A stretch of 43,894 nt of DNA from Roseivirga sp. UBA6061 (GTDB lineage: Bacteria; Bacteroidota; Bacteroidia; Cytophagales; Cyclobacteriaceae): the NCBI GenBank assembly GCA_002427745.1, contig DIYF01000090.1, forward strand, positions 7,210-51,103, given 5' to 3'. The notes under the pieces are model-generated. The model was not told where the DNA came from, searched no databases, and was given only the letters and a program-made list of their open reading frames with translations. Positions 17,385-25,106 of the stretch are shown in pieces. Positions within the stretch are counted from its first letter, which is position 1; every line of letters begins with the position of its first letter. A program made the position numbers and the translations under genes.

Positions 17385-18182
17385 ATGAATGTATCTGCCC
17401 CCAATTTTTCAGAAGACGAGCTGAAACTGCTCAACTCCAATAAGGCCATTAAACTGATGCTTCAGCAGAAAGAAGTAAACCCTGCCAAGGTGCTTCGCTA
17501 TGTGGAGTATGAGAGAAAGCTGGAAGAGCTTCAGGTAGAGCTGATTAAGCTGCAGCACTGGGTTATTAACAACCAGAAAAGAGTCTGTATCATTTTTGAA
17601 GGCCGCGATGCTGCGGGGAAAGGTGGTGCCATCAGAAGGCTTACTCATCATCTTAATCCACGCTTCTATAAAGTTGTGGCACTGCCCAAGCCCACAGAGC
17701 AGGAGCGGGGACAGTGGTATTTTCAACGCTATATCAACAAGTTGCCCAACCCGGGTGAAATAGTCCTTTTTGACCGAAGCTGGTATAACCGGGCCGTGGT
17801 AGAACCTGTAAACGACTTTTGTACATCAGAGGAGTACGAGCGCTTCATGAATGAAGTCAATCACTTCGAGTCTATGATTACCAATGATGGTGTGATGCTG
17901 ATCAAACTCTATTTTTCAATTAGCAAGAAGGAGCAGCAAAGGCGTTTTGATGAGATCAAGCGAAATCCGCTCAAGCGATGGAAGATGTCACCAGTAGATG
18001 AAAAAGCACAGGAATTATGGGATGTGTATACAGAGTATAAACAACGCATGTTTGATCATACCCATTCAGAAGCTATTCCCTGGACTGTCCTGGAAGCCGA
18101 CCGCAAAACAGTCGCCAGAATTAAGGCCATAGAGCATGTATTGGAAACCGTGCCTTATCAAGAGGGGGTAACAGGGCCCTGA
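17385..18182 (+). CDS. ppk2: Polyphosphate kinase 2, second tandem copy
   Basis: 265 residues from the ATG at 17385. A TTG at 17376 that overlaps the previous stop would add three residues, but the ATG gives MNVSAPNFSEDELKLL and is preferred. Walker A GRDAAGKGG lies near residues 73-81, FDRSWYNR near 129-136, and RNPLKRWKMSPVDEKAQELW follows. All catalytic segments of the first copy are kept, so both should be active. The copies differ mainly in the N-terminus, in the variable face after RAVVEPV (MGFCDDAQYSQ against NDFCTSEEYER) and at the C-terminus. Divergence is too great for a recent duplication, which suggests different substrates or a hetero-oligomer. Confidence 0.95.
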   Translation: MNVSAPNFSEDELKLLNSNKAIKLMLQQKEVNPAKVLRYVEYERKLEELQVELIKLQHWVINNQKRVCIIFEGRDAAGKGGAIRRLTHHLNPRFYKVVALPKPTEQERGQWYFQRYINKLPNPGEIVLFDRSWYNRAVVEPVNDFCTSEEYERFMNEVNHFESMITNDGVMLIKLYFSISKKEQQRRFDEIKRNPLKRWKMSPVDEKAQELWDVYTEYKQRMFDHTHSEAIPWTVLEADRKTVARIKAIEHVLETVPYQEGVTGP

Positions 18183-18247
18183 TTAAGAGCAACCATTTTT
18201 TGTATTCCCTCTGCTATCAGTTATCTTATTGATATAAGTGTCGTCCC

Positions 18248-19429
18248 TTGATTAAAAAACTGATAATAACGGTGGTGCTGGTATGCTCTGCGCTGACCGC
18301 CTTCTCTCAAAGAATACCGGAAAAGCCAGCCTCTGCCGAATATTACCTCAAGCTGTTAGAGTCCTCCAAAGATTCTATCTATCAGCAGATACTTGGCACA
18401 TTTGATGCCTACCTCGCAAAATCGCCTGATGATTTTGATGTCATGATCAACCGTTGTGAGGTGATTAACAAGGCCTTTTACGATTCCTACGAAGAGTATA
18501 ATCCGAACTATGAACAGTTTGAGGGTTGTCTGGCAGAGCTCAGTGAGAAGTTCCCCTTTCAACTCGAAGTTTTGCTCTACAAGGCCAATCAAGAGTGGGG
18601 TGAATCAAAGCTGAAAACCCTGGATGAGGCAATTGATTTGGCCAAGGTGGATGGTCTGAGGTACAAAGAGGATCTTCGCTGGAAACTGTACCGGGAGAGG
18701 TCGCTTCATTACAGCTATGAAGACATGTATTCCAGAGTAATTACTGATGCAAGAGAGGCTATGAGCCTGAATGATACCCTTGATATATCAAAAGTATTAG
18801 CGGATGCTTATGCCAACCGGGGTATGCCTGAGAAAGCACTGGAGGTACTGTTGGAGTTTAAAGACAGAGAGGGTACAGGTTGGGAACTGAGCCAAAAGGG
18901 AGACTTGTTTCTCAAACTGAATGAACCGACTCATGCTTTGGATATTTATCTGCGGGCTCAGCAAGACACAAGTTATACATGGTTCGATAAATCATCTATT
19001 GCGAAAGCATTTGTAGAGAATGGCAGGGCAGAAGAAGCCCGGCCTTTGTACAAAACAGAGGCTGAAGGAGAGTATGCTTCCTTAGGAGCAAAGATTGATC
19101 TTTTTATGTTTGACCTTAAATACGGGCGGGCAGATTCTTTGAAGGCCAGCTATGATCAAATGGTGGCAGAAGACTTTTGGCATGATCCACTGGGGAAATA
19201 CAGGCTTCAGATGTTTCTCAAGGCACCGGGTCTCGCTTGGTCATTCGATGATTTGCTTCGGGTACTTTTGCTTTGGATAATACTGGCGCTATGTATGCTC
19301 ATTCCCTATGTGTGGGTGTTGCCAGTGTTCAGCCTGGGGGTGCTCTTAAGTCTAAGGGACGTATATACGAACCCAGCCATGAGCGATGGCGACTTAAGCA
19401 GTTCTGGATTCTTTCAGGCCTCATATTAG
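18248..19429 (+). CDS. TPR-like secreted/membrane segment, probable 5' part of a split TPR-CPBP protease gene
   Basis: 393 residues from a TTG start that begins a signal peptide (MIKKLIITVVLVCSALTAFSQ). No ATG is nearby. The body is helical with tetratricopeptide-like pairs, for example DISKVLADAYANRGMPEKALEVL and ELSQKGDLFLKLNEPTHALDIYLRA. It ends in a hydrophobic stretch, LLRVLLLWIILALCMLIPYV, after which the frame runs 20-odd codons (DVYTNPAMSDGDLSSSGFF) that do not look like a natural C-terminus. The CPBP protease ORF overlaps this end by 157 bp in the -1 frame and continues the membrane topology. The simplest reading is one gene spanning 18248-20118 with a one-base loss near 19336-19360. 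Whether that is a sequencing error, a mutation or recoding is open. Confidence 0.72.
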   Translation: MIKKLIITVVLVCSALTAFSQRIPEKPASAEYYLKLLESSKDSIYQQILGTFDAYLAKSPDDFDVMINRCEVINKAFYDSYEEYNPNYEQFEGCLAELSEKFPFQLEVLLYKANQEWGESKLKTLDEAIDLAKVDGLRYKEDLRWKLYRERSLHYSYEDMYSRVITDAREAMSLNDTLDISKVLADAYANRGMPEKALEVLLEFKDREGTGWELSQKGDLFLKLNEPTHALDIYLRAQQDTSYTWFDKSSIAKAFVENGRAEEARPLYKTEAEGEYASLGAKIDLFMFDLKYGRADSLKASYDQMVAEDFWHDPLGKYRLQMFLKAPGLAWSFDDLLRVLLLWIILALCMLIPYVWVLPVFSLGVLLSLRDVYTNPAMSDGDLSSSGFFQASY

Positions 19430-20118
19430 CAGCAGAAATACTCACTTTATGGCTCTTTGGTTATCGCAACTGGGTATTGGAGTATAACAGCGAGGGCTGG
19501 TCCGTAGACCTGACAGAATCCACTCTGGACATGGCGAATTCGGGTCTGTTCTTCTTCATGAGCTTGCTGATCGCAACACTCTTTTTTATCAGGCGTGATG
19601 ATATCAGAAACTTCTGGGGCGAAAAGTGGTCTCCGGGCAGGGCCATAGGTGTAGGGATAGGTATCAGTTTTGTGCTCAGATTTTCATGGGGAATTATTTC
19701 GGGTATCAAACGATTATTGATACCTCCTGACTATTCACAGCTGGATCTATTTGAAGGAGGTACTTTTCAGGATGTTTTTCTATCGATTATAGAAACTATT
19801 CAGTCCATTAATTCAGAGTATCATCCCTTTCTGGGGCTGCTTTTTGTTGTGGTGCTGGTTCCGTTTTACGAGGAATTTATTTTCAGGGGCATTTTCCTGA
19901 GTGCCATGCAGCGGCACATCGGGTTTTTCTGGGCCAACGTATTACAGGCTACCATGTTTGCTCTGATTCATGATAACCTGGAGCTGTTTATCTTTTACCT
20001 GGCCTTTGGTATGGCGGGAGGCTATTTACGTAAGAATTCAGGGAGTCTGGCACCGGGTATTGTCATGCATATGATGAATAACCTGATTGCCTTTGTGGCC
20101 ATACTTGCCCGTTCATAG
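19273..20118 (+). CDS. CPBP-family intramembrane protease, probable 3' part of the split gene
   Basis: Open in the -1 frame relative to the TPR segment. The nominal start is a TTG at 19273, but the first 30 residues (MDNTGAMYAHSLCVGVASVQ) are probably out-of-frame readthrough; homology-like sequence starts around KGRIYEPSHERWRLKQFW. Several membrane helices follow, with the CPBP (Abi/CAAX-processing type) motifs: EEFIFRG near residue 200, a His in MFALIHDNL, and HMMNN near the end. This family contains membrane-embedded glutamic-type proteases such as Rce1-like enzymes. In the fused product the TPR region would lie outside the cytoplasm, in front of the membrane protease. The stop overlaps the truC-like stop by six bases on the opposite strand. 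Confidence 0.8.
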   Translation: MDNTGAMYAHSLCVGVASVQPGGALKSKGRIYEPSHERWRLKQFWILSGLILAAEILTLWLFGYRNWVLEYNSEGWSVDLTESTLDMANSGLFFFMSLLIATLFFIRRDDIRNFWGEKWSPGRAIGVGIGISFVLRFSWGIISGIKRLLIPPDYSQLDLFEGGTFQDVFLSIIETIQSINSEYHPFLGLLFVVVLVPFYEEFIFRGIFLSAMQRHIGFFWANVLQATMFALIHDNLELFIFYLAFGMAGGYLRKNSGSLAPGIVMHMMNNLIAFVAILARS

Positions 20119-20802
20119 AGCAGCCTTAAAATCAAGGAACTGAAGACTTCTGTTAAACTCTGATTGAGTTTGTGCCTCAAGTTCTACAGACTGTTTATCT
20201 GCAGGGTGCTCAAAGCTTAGCTTCTGAGCATGTAACAGCATGGTGGTCATCTCCCACTTTTCTTTGAAAAGGCGGTTCTGTTTGTTGCAACCGTGAGGCC
20301 GGTCTCCGATAATGGGGTGCAGAATATGCGCAAAGTGCTTTCTGATCTGATGCATGCGGCCCGTTTCGGGCTGAACGGCCACCAGTGAATAGCGGGAGGT
20401 GGCGTGTTTTCCAAAGGGTACCGGAATCTCAGTTCTTTCCAGGGTCTGGTAATGGGTTACCGCCTCCTGCTCTTTCCCTTTATCGTTGGTCAGGGCATAA
20501 TCAATAGTTCCCCGATCTTCCGTATAGCCACGAACGATCGCCAGGTATTCTTTTTCCACTTTTCTGTCTGCAAAGCTTTGCTGCATGGCCCTGTGGATAT
20601 CGGGGTTGAGCGCAAAGAGGAGTACACCTGAGGTTTTTCGGTCCAGTCTGTGAACAGGATACACATGTTGGTCTAGCTGATTGCGAAGTTCCTGTACGGC
20701 AAAGGTATCGGCATTCGTAGCAATAGGAGACCGGTGGACCAGTAAACCGTGAGGCTTATTGATGGCCACGAGTGAATCGTCCTGGTAAATGATTTCTAAC
20801 AT
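20113..20802 (-). CDS. truC: tRNA pseudouridine(65) synthase TruC-like
   Basis: 229 residues of the RluA/TruC family, which converts uridine to pseudouridine in RNA; E. coli TruC modifies U65 of tRNA-Ile and tRNA-Asp. It opens MLEIIYQDDSLVAINKPHGLLVHRS, very close in pattern to TruC. The catalytic motif HRLDRKTSG is near residues 51-59 with Asp54 as nucleophile, and QPETGRMHQIRKHFAHILHPIIGD is the conserved C-terminal block. No S4 domain is present, as expected for TruC. It is convergent with the CPBP gene, and the last two codons overlap that gene's stop. It lies 78 bp downstream of ywbE on the same strand. Target site is inferred from family, not shown. Confidence 0.92.
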   Translation of the reverse strand: MLEIIYQDDSLVAINKPHGLLVHRSPIATNADTFAVQELRNQLDQHVYPVHRLDRKTSGVLLFALNPDIHRAMQQSFADRKVEKEYLAIVRGYTEDRGTIDYALTNDKGKEQEAVTHYQTLERTEIPVPFGKHATSRYSLVAVQPETGRMHQIRKHFAHILHPIIGDRPHGCNKQNRLFKEKWEMTTMLLHAQKLSFEHPADKQSVELEAQTQSEFNRSLQFLDFKAAL

Positions 20803-20818
20803 AGCTGGAGTGCGAAGG

Positions 20819-20874
20819 TCAGACAGGGTTAGGGAAGAGAAAGAGACAAGAGCAAATCCTGCTACCTTGTCTGA
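20819..20874 (-). other. Alternative hairpins in the ywbE-truC spacer
   Basis: In the minus-strand RNA the segment TCAGACAAGG (plus-strand CCTTGTCTGA at 20865-20874) can pair with CTTGTCT (from 20844-20850, 7 bp perfect) or with CCCTGTCTGA (from 20819-20828, 10 bp with one mismatch). The two pairings exclude each other. There is no T-run, so a terminator is not evident. Confidence 0.35.
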
Positions 20875-20880
20875 ATAAAC

Positions 20881-21090
20881 TCAGGAAAACGGACTGAAAC
20901 TGATGATCTCCTTGACCCGACCTACTTCTCCGCTTGTAAGCCTCACCTTGATACCATGTGTATGTTTCGGAGCGCTGGTGAGAATATCTTTAACAAAGCC
21001 ATGGGTCAGTCTACCAGATCGCTGGTCCTTTTTCAACACGATATTTACTTCGCTACCGGGTTCAATATCTTCTCTTCGGGTGCCATTCAT
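20881..21090 (-). CDS. ywbE: YwbE family protein
   Basis: 69 residues matching the small YwbE family: RREDIEPGSEVNIVLKKDQR, then SGRLTHGFVKDILTSAPKHT, then HGIKVRLTSGEVGRVKEI. These proteins are about 60-70 residues long, so it is complete. They have a small beta-barrel (KOW/SH3-like) look and no assigned function. It is upstream of the truC-like gene on the same strand, with 78 bp between them, and may share its transcript; whether this hints at an RNA-related role is speculation. Confidence 0.88.
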   Translation of the reverse strand: MNGTRREDIEPGSEVNIVLKKDQRSGRLTHGFVKDILTSAPKHTHGIKVRLTSGEVGRVKEIISFSPFS

Positions 21091-21126
21091 AGTGCGAAGG
21101 TAAAGGACCGATGAGGGAAACCATAA

Positions 21127-21720
21127 TTATTTCTTTGACCAGATTCTTACCAGACCATTTTTGGCGTTTTCACCGTAAAGCGCAGGAGGAGCTGTATAAG
21201 ATACAAGGATTGTCTCGAAACTTCTCAGGTAGGTATCACTGAGCATGGCTTTGGAAGTGGGCGAATCCAGAATCTTTCCATTCAGGACGACAACCGGTTC
21301 TTTTTTATAAATAATGCCATGTGATGTCTTTACCACCGGGTCTGCGTAGAGCTCCCGGGCTTCGGTCAGTCTCTTTTTCAACTCTTTTCTTTTTTGCTTT
21401 CGAATATTGGTGACTAAGACGATTGCAGGTCCGTTGCCATGGTGGATAATGCTTGATTTCTCAGGGCTTATATAGCTCAGTTCAATTCTCTCTTTGTCAA
21501 AATCATGGTCTGACAGCTCATAAAGCCCATTATCTAATCTGACGGGTATGCCATCTATGATATAAATTGCATTGTCAATCAGATCGATACTGGCAGAATC
21601 CAGATGTAGTACCCAGGCTTTGATAAAATCCTCTGTAAGCTTCTGTCCTCTTAATTCAATGCTTAATCCACTATAGGTGACAAGCGTTATGACTAAAGTG
21701 AGTCTTAAGGTTTTCTTCAT
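21127..21720 (-). CDS. Secreted protein with two plug-like (TonB-receptor plug) segments, no barrel
   Basis: 197 residues with an N-terminal signal-like segment (MKKTLRLTLVITLVTYSGLSIELRGQ). Two halves each echo the end of a TonB-dependent receptor plug domain. The first is AIYIIDGIPV followed by IELSYISPEKSSIIHH and NGPAIVLVTN. The second is PVVVLNGKIL followed by FETILVSYTAPPALYG and ENAKNGLVRIWSKK. In receptors this pattern reads as DGxP, then a strand, then ALYGxxAxNGVVxITTK. There is no beta-barrel and no room for one. Function unknown; it may be periplasmic. The call rests on pattern recognition and is moderately sure. Neighbours are ywbE downstream (36 bp) and a small anchored protein upstream (59 bp). 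Confidence 0.6.
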   Translation of the reverse strand: MKKTLRLTLVITLVTYSGLSIELRGQKLTEDFIKAWVLHLDSASIDLIDNAIYIIDGIPVRLDNGLYELSDHDFDKERIELSYISPEKSSIIHHGNGPAIVLVTNIRKQKRKELKKRLTEARELYADPVVKTSHGIIYKKEPVVVLNGKILDSPTSKAMLSDTYLRSFETILVSYTAPPALYGENAKNGLVRIWSKK

Positions 21721-21779
21721 CTATAGTATAACAACCGCAGGCTTCAGTAGCCCTATGGGTAAAAGGGGCTGGTTTTACT

Positions 21780-22160
21780 TTATCCATGCCAGACCTGATA
21801 AGAAACGACCTTATTATTTTCAATCTTAAGAAACAAGGTTCCGGTATCTATGCCATGGCCTGAGTGTCCGAGGAAGTAGCGGAATTCACTCTTACTTTTA
21901 CCCTCAGGTTCTCCCAATAAGTCGAGAATTTCACTGACACTTTTTCCTACTAAGTCATGGTTGCTGACAAGATCATGGGTCATATGCCATCTGAGCTGCA
22001 TTGAGAATTCTGTCTCTTCCCAGTTTTTCCATTTTTCCGAATCAAACTGAGTTCTGCTGAAGTAGTTGTCAATATCCGGCTGGGAGACCATAAAGGCAAT
22101 AAAGACCAAATACCCCAGGACTCCGATGGCAACGAGTTTTAACAGTTTGTGGGTTTTCAC
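21780..22160 (-). CDS. Small membrane-anchored protein with BamE-like domain
   Basis: 126 residues. A single N-terminal helix (LLKLVAIGVLGYLVFIAFMVS) should anchor the rest on the outer face of the inner membrane. The C-terminal 60 residues, from DLVGKSVSEILDLLGEPEGK through TGTLFLKIENNKVVSYQVW, have the SmpA/BamE-like arrangement of a short helix with LLGxP followed by beta strands. BamE itself is a lipoprotein of the outer-membrane assembly machine; this protein has no lipobox and is more likely a distant relative of unknown role. It starts 9 bases after the pntB stop, so it could be read as the last gene of the pnt transcript. Confidence 0.65.
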   Translation of the reverse strand: MKTHKLLKLVAIGVLGYLVFIAFMVSQPDIDNYFSRTQFDSEKWKNWEETEFSMQLRWHMTHDLVSNHDLVGKSVSEILDLLGEPEGKSKSEFRYFLGHSGHGIDTGTLFLKIENNKVVSYQVWHG

Positions 22161-22169
22161 ACAGGCTCC

Positions 22170-23576
22170 TTACAGGTTCTTTACCTCGGCAATCAACTTC
22201 TCCAGCGAATCCTTGGCATCCCCGAAGAGCATGCGGTTTTTATCGTGGAAGAAGAGTTCATTTTCAATACCGGCATAACCTTTACCCATGCTGCGCTTCA
22301 TCACAATTACGTTTTTGGCATCGAGCGCTTTGATAATGGGCATACCATAGATGGGGCTGGAAGGGTCATTCTCAGCAGCCGGATTTACCACATCATTGGC
22401 ACCAATCACCAAAACCACATCGGTACTGGCCATATCGCCATTGGCATCTTCCATTTCCTGGAGCTTGGGGTAGGGCACATCGGCTTCGGCCAGCAGTACA
22501 TTCATATGGCCGGGCATACGGCCTGCCACAGGATGGACGGCATAGTTGAAGTCAACACCCTTATCTTCCAGGAGCTTCTCCAGGTTATGCACGGTATGCT
22601 GGGCCTGTGCTACCGCCAGACCATAACCGGGTACAACGGACACTTTGTTGGCATAGGCCAGCAAGATGGCTGCATCTGTAGCGGTAATCTCTTTGATGGT
22701 GCCCTGCTCGCCATCCTTTCCGCCAGCGGCACTACCACCAAATGAACCAATGATCACATTGGTCAGAGAGCGGTTCATAGCGGTACACATCAGTACGGTA
22801 AGTATGGTACCGGCAGAGCCTACCAGAATACCTCCGGTGAGCATGGCCTGGTTGCCGTAGAGAAAGCCTCCAAAGGCGGCTGCCACTCCCGTAAAACTAT
22901 TGAGCAGGGAAATCACCACGGGCATATCTGCACCGCCAATAGGCATCACGAACAGGATACCATAAAGCAGTGACAGTCCCAGTACGATATAGAGATACAT
23001 GGGGGTAGGAGCGTCCATCATGGCCATGTAAACACCCAGACCGAGAATAGCAATCAGCAGGGCTATGTTAATGATCTGTCCTCCGGGAAAGGCCCTGTCA
23101 CCGATTTTACCCTCCAGCTTGCCATAAGCTATGATACTGCCTGCAAAAGAGACTGCTCCGATAATCAGGCCCAGAATAATCACGATGAGCATTCCCATCT
23201 CAAAAGAACCGGTATGGCTGATATGATCAAATTCGACAATAGAGATCACAGCGGCACAGGCACCTCCCATACCATTGAAGAAAGAAACCATCTGAGGCAT
23301 AGCCGTCATCTTTACCTTAAGGGCCATGCGCATACCGATCACCGTTCCCACTACAAGGCCTCCCAGGATCAGTCCATAGTTCAGCATCTTATCTGAAGAG
23401 AGTTCTTCTTTGAAGAGTATGGTAGCGAGAATGGCGAGTCCCATGCCATAGGCTGCCATAAGGTTCCCTTTTCTGGCTTTGTCAGGGCTACTGAGCATTT
23501 TCAGTCCCAGGATGAAGGTAACCGAAGCAATGAGGTAACAAATCTCAAGAATACTGTTTTGTAATAGTTCTGTCAT
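22170..23576 (-). CDS. pntB: NAD(P) transhydrogenase subunit beta
   Basis: 468 residues, the usual PntB length. It forms the rest of the membrane channel and the NADP(H)-binding domain III of the proton-translocating transhydrogenase, which passes hydride between NADH and NADP+ using the proton gradient. About nine membrane helices occupy residues 1-270. Domain III follows with GYGLAVAQAQHTV, VHPVAGRMPGHMNVLLAEA, GANDVVNPAA and the lid KRSMGKGYAGIENELF, all intact. It is the third gene of a three-gene operon, 6 bases after the alpha-2 stop. Confidence 0.97.
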   Translation of the reverse strand: MTELLQNSILEICYLIASVTFILGLKMLSSPDKARKGNLMAAYGMGLAILATILFKEELSSDKMLNYGLILGGLVVGTVIGMRMALKVKMTAMPQMVSFFNGMGGACAAVISIVEFDHISHTGSFEMGMLIVIILGLIIGAVSFAGSIIAYGKLEGKIGDRAFPGGQIINIALLIAILGLGVYMAMMDAPTPMYLYIVLGLSLLYGILFVMPIGGADMPVVISLLNSFTGVAAAFGGFLYGNQAMLTGGILVGSAGTILTVLMCTAMNRSLTNVIIGSFGGSAAGGKDGEQGTIKEITATDAAILLAYANKVSVVPGYGLAVAQAQHTVHNLEKLLEDKGVDFNYAVHPVAGRMPGHMNVLLAEADVPYPKLQEMEDANGDMASTDVVLVIGANDVVNPAAENDPSSPIYGMPIIKALDAKNVIVMKRSMGKGYAGIENELFFHDKNRMLFGDAKDSLEKLIAEVKNL

Positions 23577-23582
23577 GGCCGC

Positions 23583-23897
23583 TTACTTCTTATCCTTTTT
23601 CTTAAACATTTCGAGCATACGATTGGTGACCACAAAACCACCGACCACATTGAGGGTGCCCAATACCACTGCCAGGAAACCGAGTATCAGCGCGAAATAA
23701 TTGTCAGGCTCGGCTTCCAGCATGATGATGATGGAACCGATAATGACTACGCCATGGATGGCATTGGCTCCTGACATCAAGGGGGTGTGTAGCACAGCCG
23801 GGACATTGGAAATCACCTCAATTCCTAAAAAAATAGAGACGATGATCAGGAAGATAAACTCCCTGTTTTCATAAAAAAGGGTTAAGACACTATCCAT
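23583..23897 (-). CDS. pntA2: NAD(P) transhydrogenase subunit alpha, part 2
   Basis: 104 residues with about three membrane helices (FIFLIIVSIFLGIEVI, NAIHGVVIIGSIIIML, FALILGFLAVVLGTLNVVGGF), matching the C-terminal membrane portion of E. coli PntA. The segment VPAVLHTPLMSGANAIHGVV is the family signature. Splitting of alpha into two chains is common in Bacteroidota and alphaproteobacteria. Three bases separate it from the alpha-1 stop. It builds the proton path together with PntB. Confidence 0.95.
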   Translation of the reverse strand: MDSVLTLFYENREFIFLIIVSIFLGIEVISNVPAVLHTPLMSGANAIHGVVIIGSIIIMLEAEPDNYFALILGFLAVVLGTLNVVGGFVVTNRMLEMFKKKDKK

Positions 23898-23900
23898 GGA

Positions 23901-25037
23901 TTAAGCGGTTTCAGTTGGAAAGAGGATGTTTTTGACGCGTTCGCTCATTACTTCTTTGGCATGGGTAACGCAGGTGTTGGCAACAATGTCGTCTTCAAAG
24001 TTCAGATGAAGTGCGCCTTCATCACCGATAATCAGCCTGGTGAAGTTGACCACATTTTTGCCGAACATTTTACTGGCATCCATAGGCAGGGTGGAGGCCA
24101 GGTTGGAGTTGCCGATGATTGTCACTCCATGTTTTTGTACGGTTTTGTTGTCTTCCGTACCCTCGCAGTTACCTCCGGTAGAAGCCGCCAGGTCTACAAT
24201 GACCGACCCGGGCTGCATTTTTTGAATGGTCTCATCAGTAATGAGGATCGGAGCCTTTCTGCCCGGAATCTGAGCAGTGGTGATGATGATATTGGCCCGG
24301 CTGGCATGTTCCTGCACCAGGGCTCTTTGTCTGGCCTTATACTCTTCCGACTGTTCTACGGCATAACCTCCGGCAGTAGCCTCATCTTTGGCACCCTCCA
24401 CTTTAATGAATTTGGCACCAAGACTTTTTACTTCTTCTTCGGCTGCAGCTCTTACGTCAAAAGCTTCCACCACAGCTCCCAGTCTTCGGGCTGTGGCGAT
24501 CGCCTGTAGCCCGGCAACTCCGGCTCCCAGCACCAAGGCCTTGGAAGGAACAATGCTACCGGCCGCGGTCATGAACATAGGGAAGAAACGCGGAGCATTG
24601 CCGGCTGCCAGCAGCACAGCTTTATAGCCGGCAGCTGTGGCCATTGAGGACAGTACATCCATGGCCTGAGCTCGGGTGGTTCTGGGAATGTTATCCAGAC
24701 TGAATGAGGTGATGTTGAGCGACATCAGCTTTTCTACCATAGCTTTGTTTGAAAGCGGCTGAAAAACGGCAATAAGCACCTGTTCAGCTTTCATGGCTTC
24801 CAGCTCGGCATCGGCTGGCGGATTGATGCCTACCACTACATCTGCACTCAGTATTTTACTTCGGTCAGCTATGTCAGCACCGATGGCTTCATAATCAGCA
24901 TCTGAGGCAAAGGCATTGTTTCCGGCCTGGGTTTCTACTTGGACTTGAACTTTGAGCGCAATCAGGGCTTTTACGCTTTCCGGGAGAAGAGCTACACGGT
25001 TTTCACCATCCGGCTCTTTGAGAAGGCCTAGGGTCAT
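23901..25037 (-). CDS. pntA1: NAD(P) transhydrogenase subunit alpha, part 1
   Basis: 378 residues; soluble NAD(H)-binding domain I of the transhydrogenase, related to alanine dehydrogenase. Key segments are LKEPDGENRVALLPESVKAL, RAQAMDVLSSMATAAGYKAV, the Rossmann loop VLGAGVAGLQAIATARRLGA, the following FDVRAAAEEEVKSLGAKF, and IITTAQIPGRKAPILIT. The start codon at 25037 gives MTLGLLKEPDGENR as expected. It is the first gene of the pntA1-pntA2-pntB operon, with 69 bp upstream to the acetyltransferase stop. No clean promoter box was found in that gap. Confidence 0.97.
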   Translation of the reverse strand: MTLGLLKEPDGENRVALLPESVKALIALKVQVQVETQAGNNAFASDADYEAIGADIADRSKILSADVVVGINPPADAELEAMKAEQVLIAVFQPLSNKAMVEKLMSLNITSFSLDNIPRTTRAQAMDVLSSMATAAGYKAVLLAAGNAPRFFPMFMTAAGSIVPSKALVLGAGVAGLQAIATARRLGAVVEAFDVRAAAEEEVKSLGAKFIKVEGAKDEATAGGYAVEQSEEYKARQRALVQEHASRANIIITTAQIPGRKAPILITDETIQKMQPGSVIVDLAASTGGNCEGTEDNKTVQKHGVTIIGNSNLASTLPMDASKMFGKNVVNFTRLIIGDEGALHLNFEDDIVANTCVTHAKEVMSERVKNILFPTETA

Positions 25038-25106
25038 AAGGTCGAATCAAAAAATTAGTTCTTACTAAGTTATTGATTCTGAGCACTTATAAAAATGAAA
25101 GAAGAC

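Noticed and set aside
19334..19365. Programmed -1 frameshift site in the TPR-CPBP gene
   Set aside because: No standard X XXY YYZ slippery heptamer in the correct phase was found; the G run and CTTAAG could slip but are not typical, so an indel is more likely.
22149..22745. 198-residue plus-strand ORF antisense to pntB
   Set aside because: It mirrors the highly conserved domain III of PntB and looks like a reading-frame artefact.
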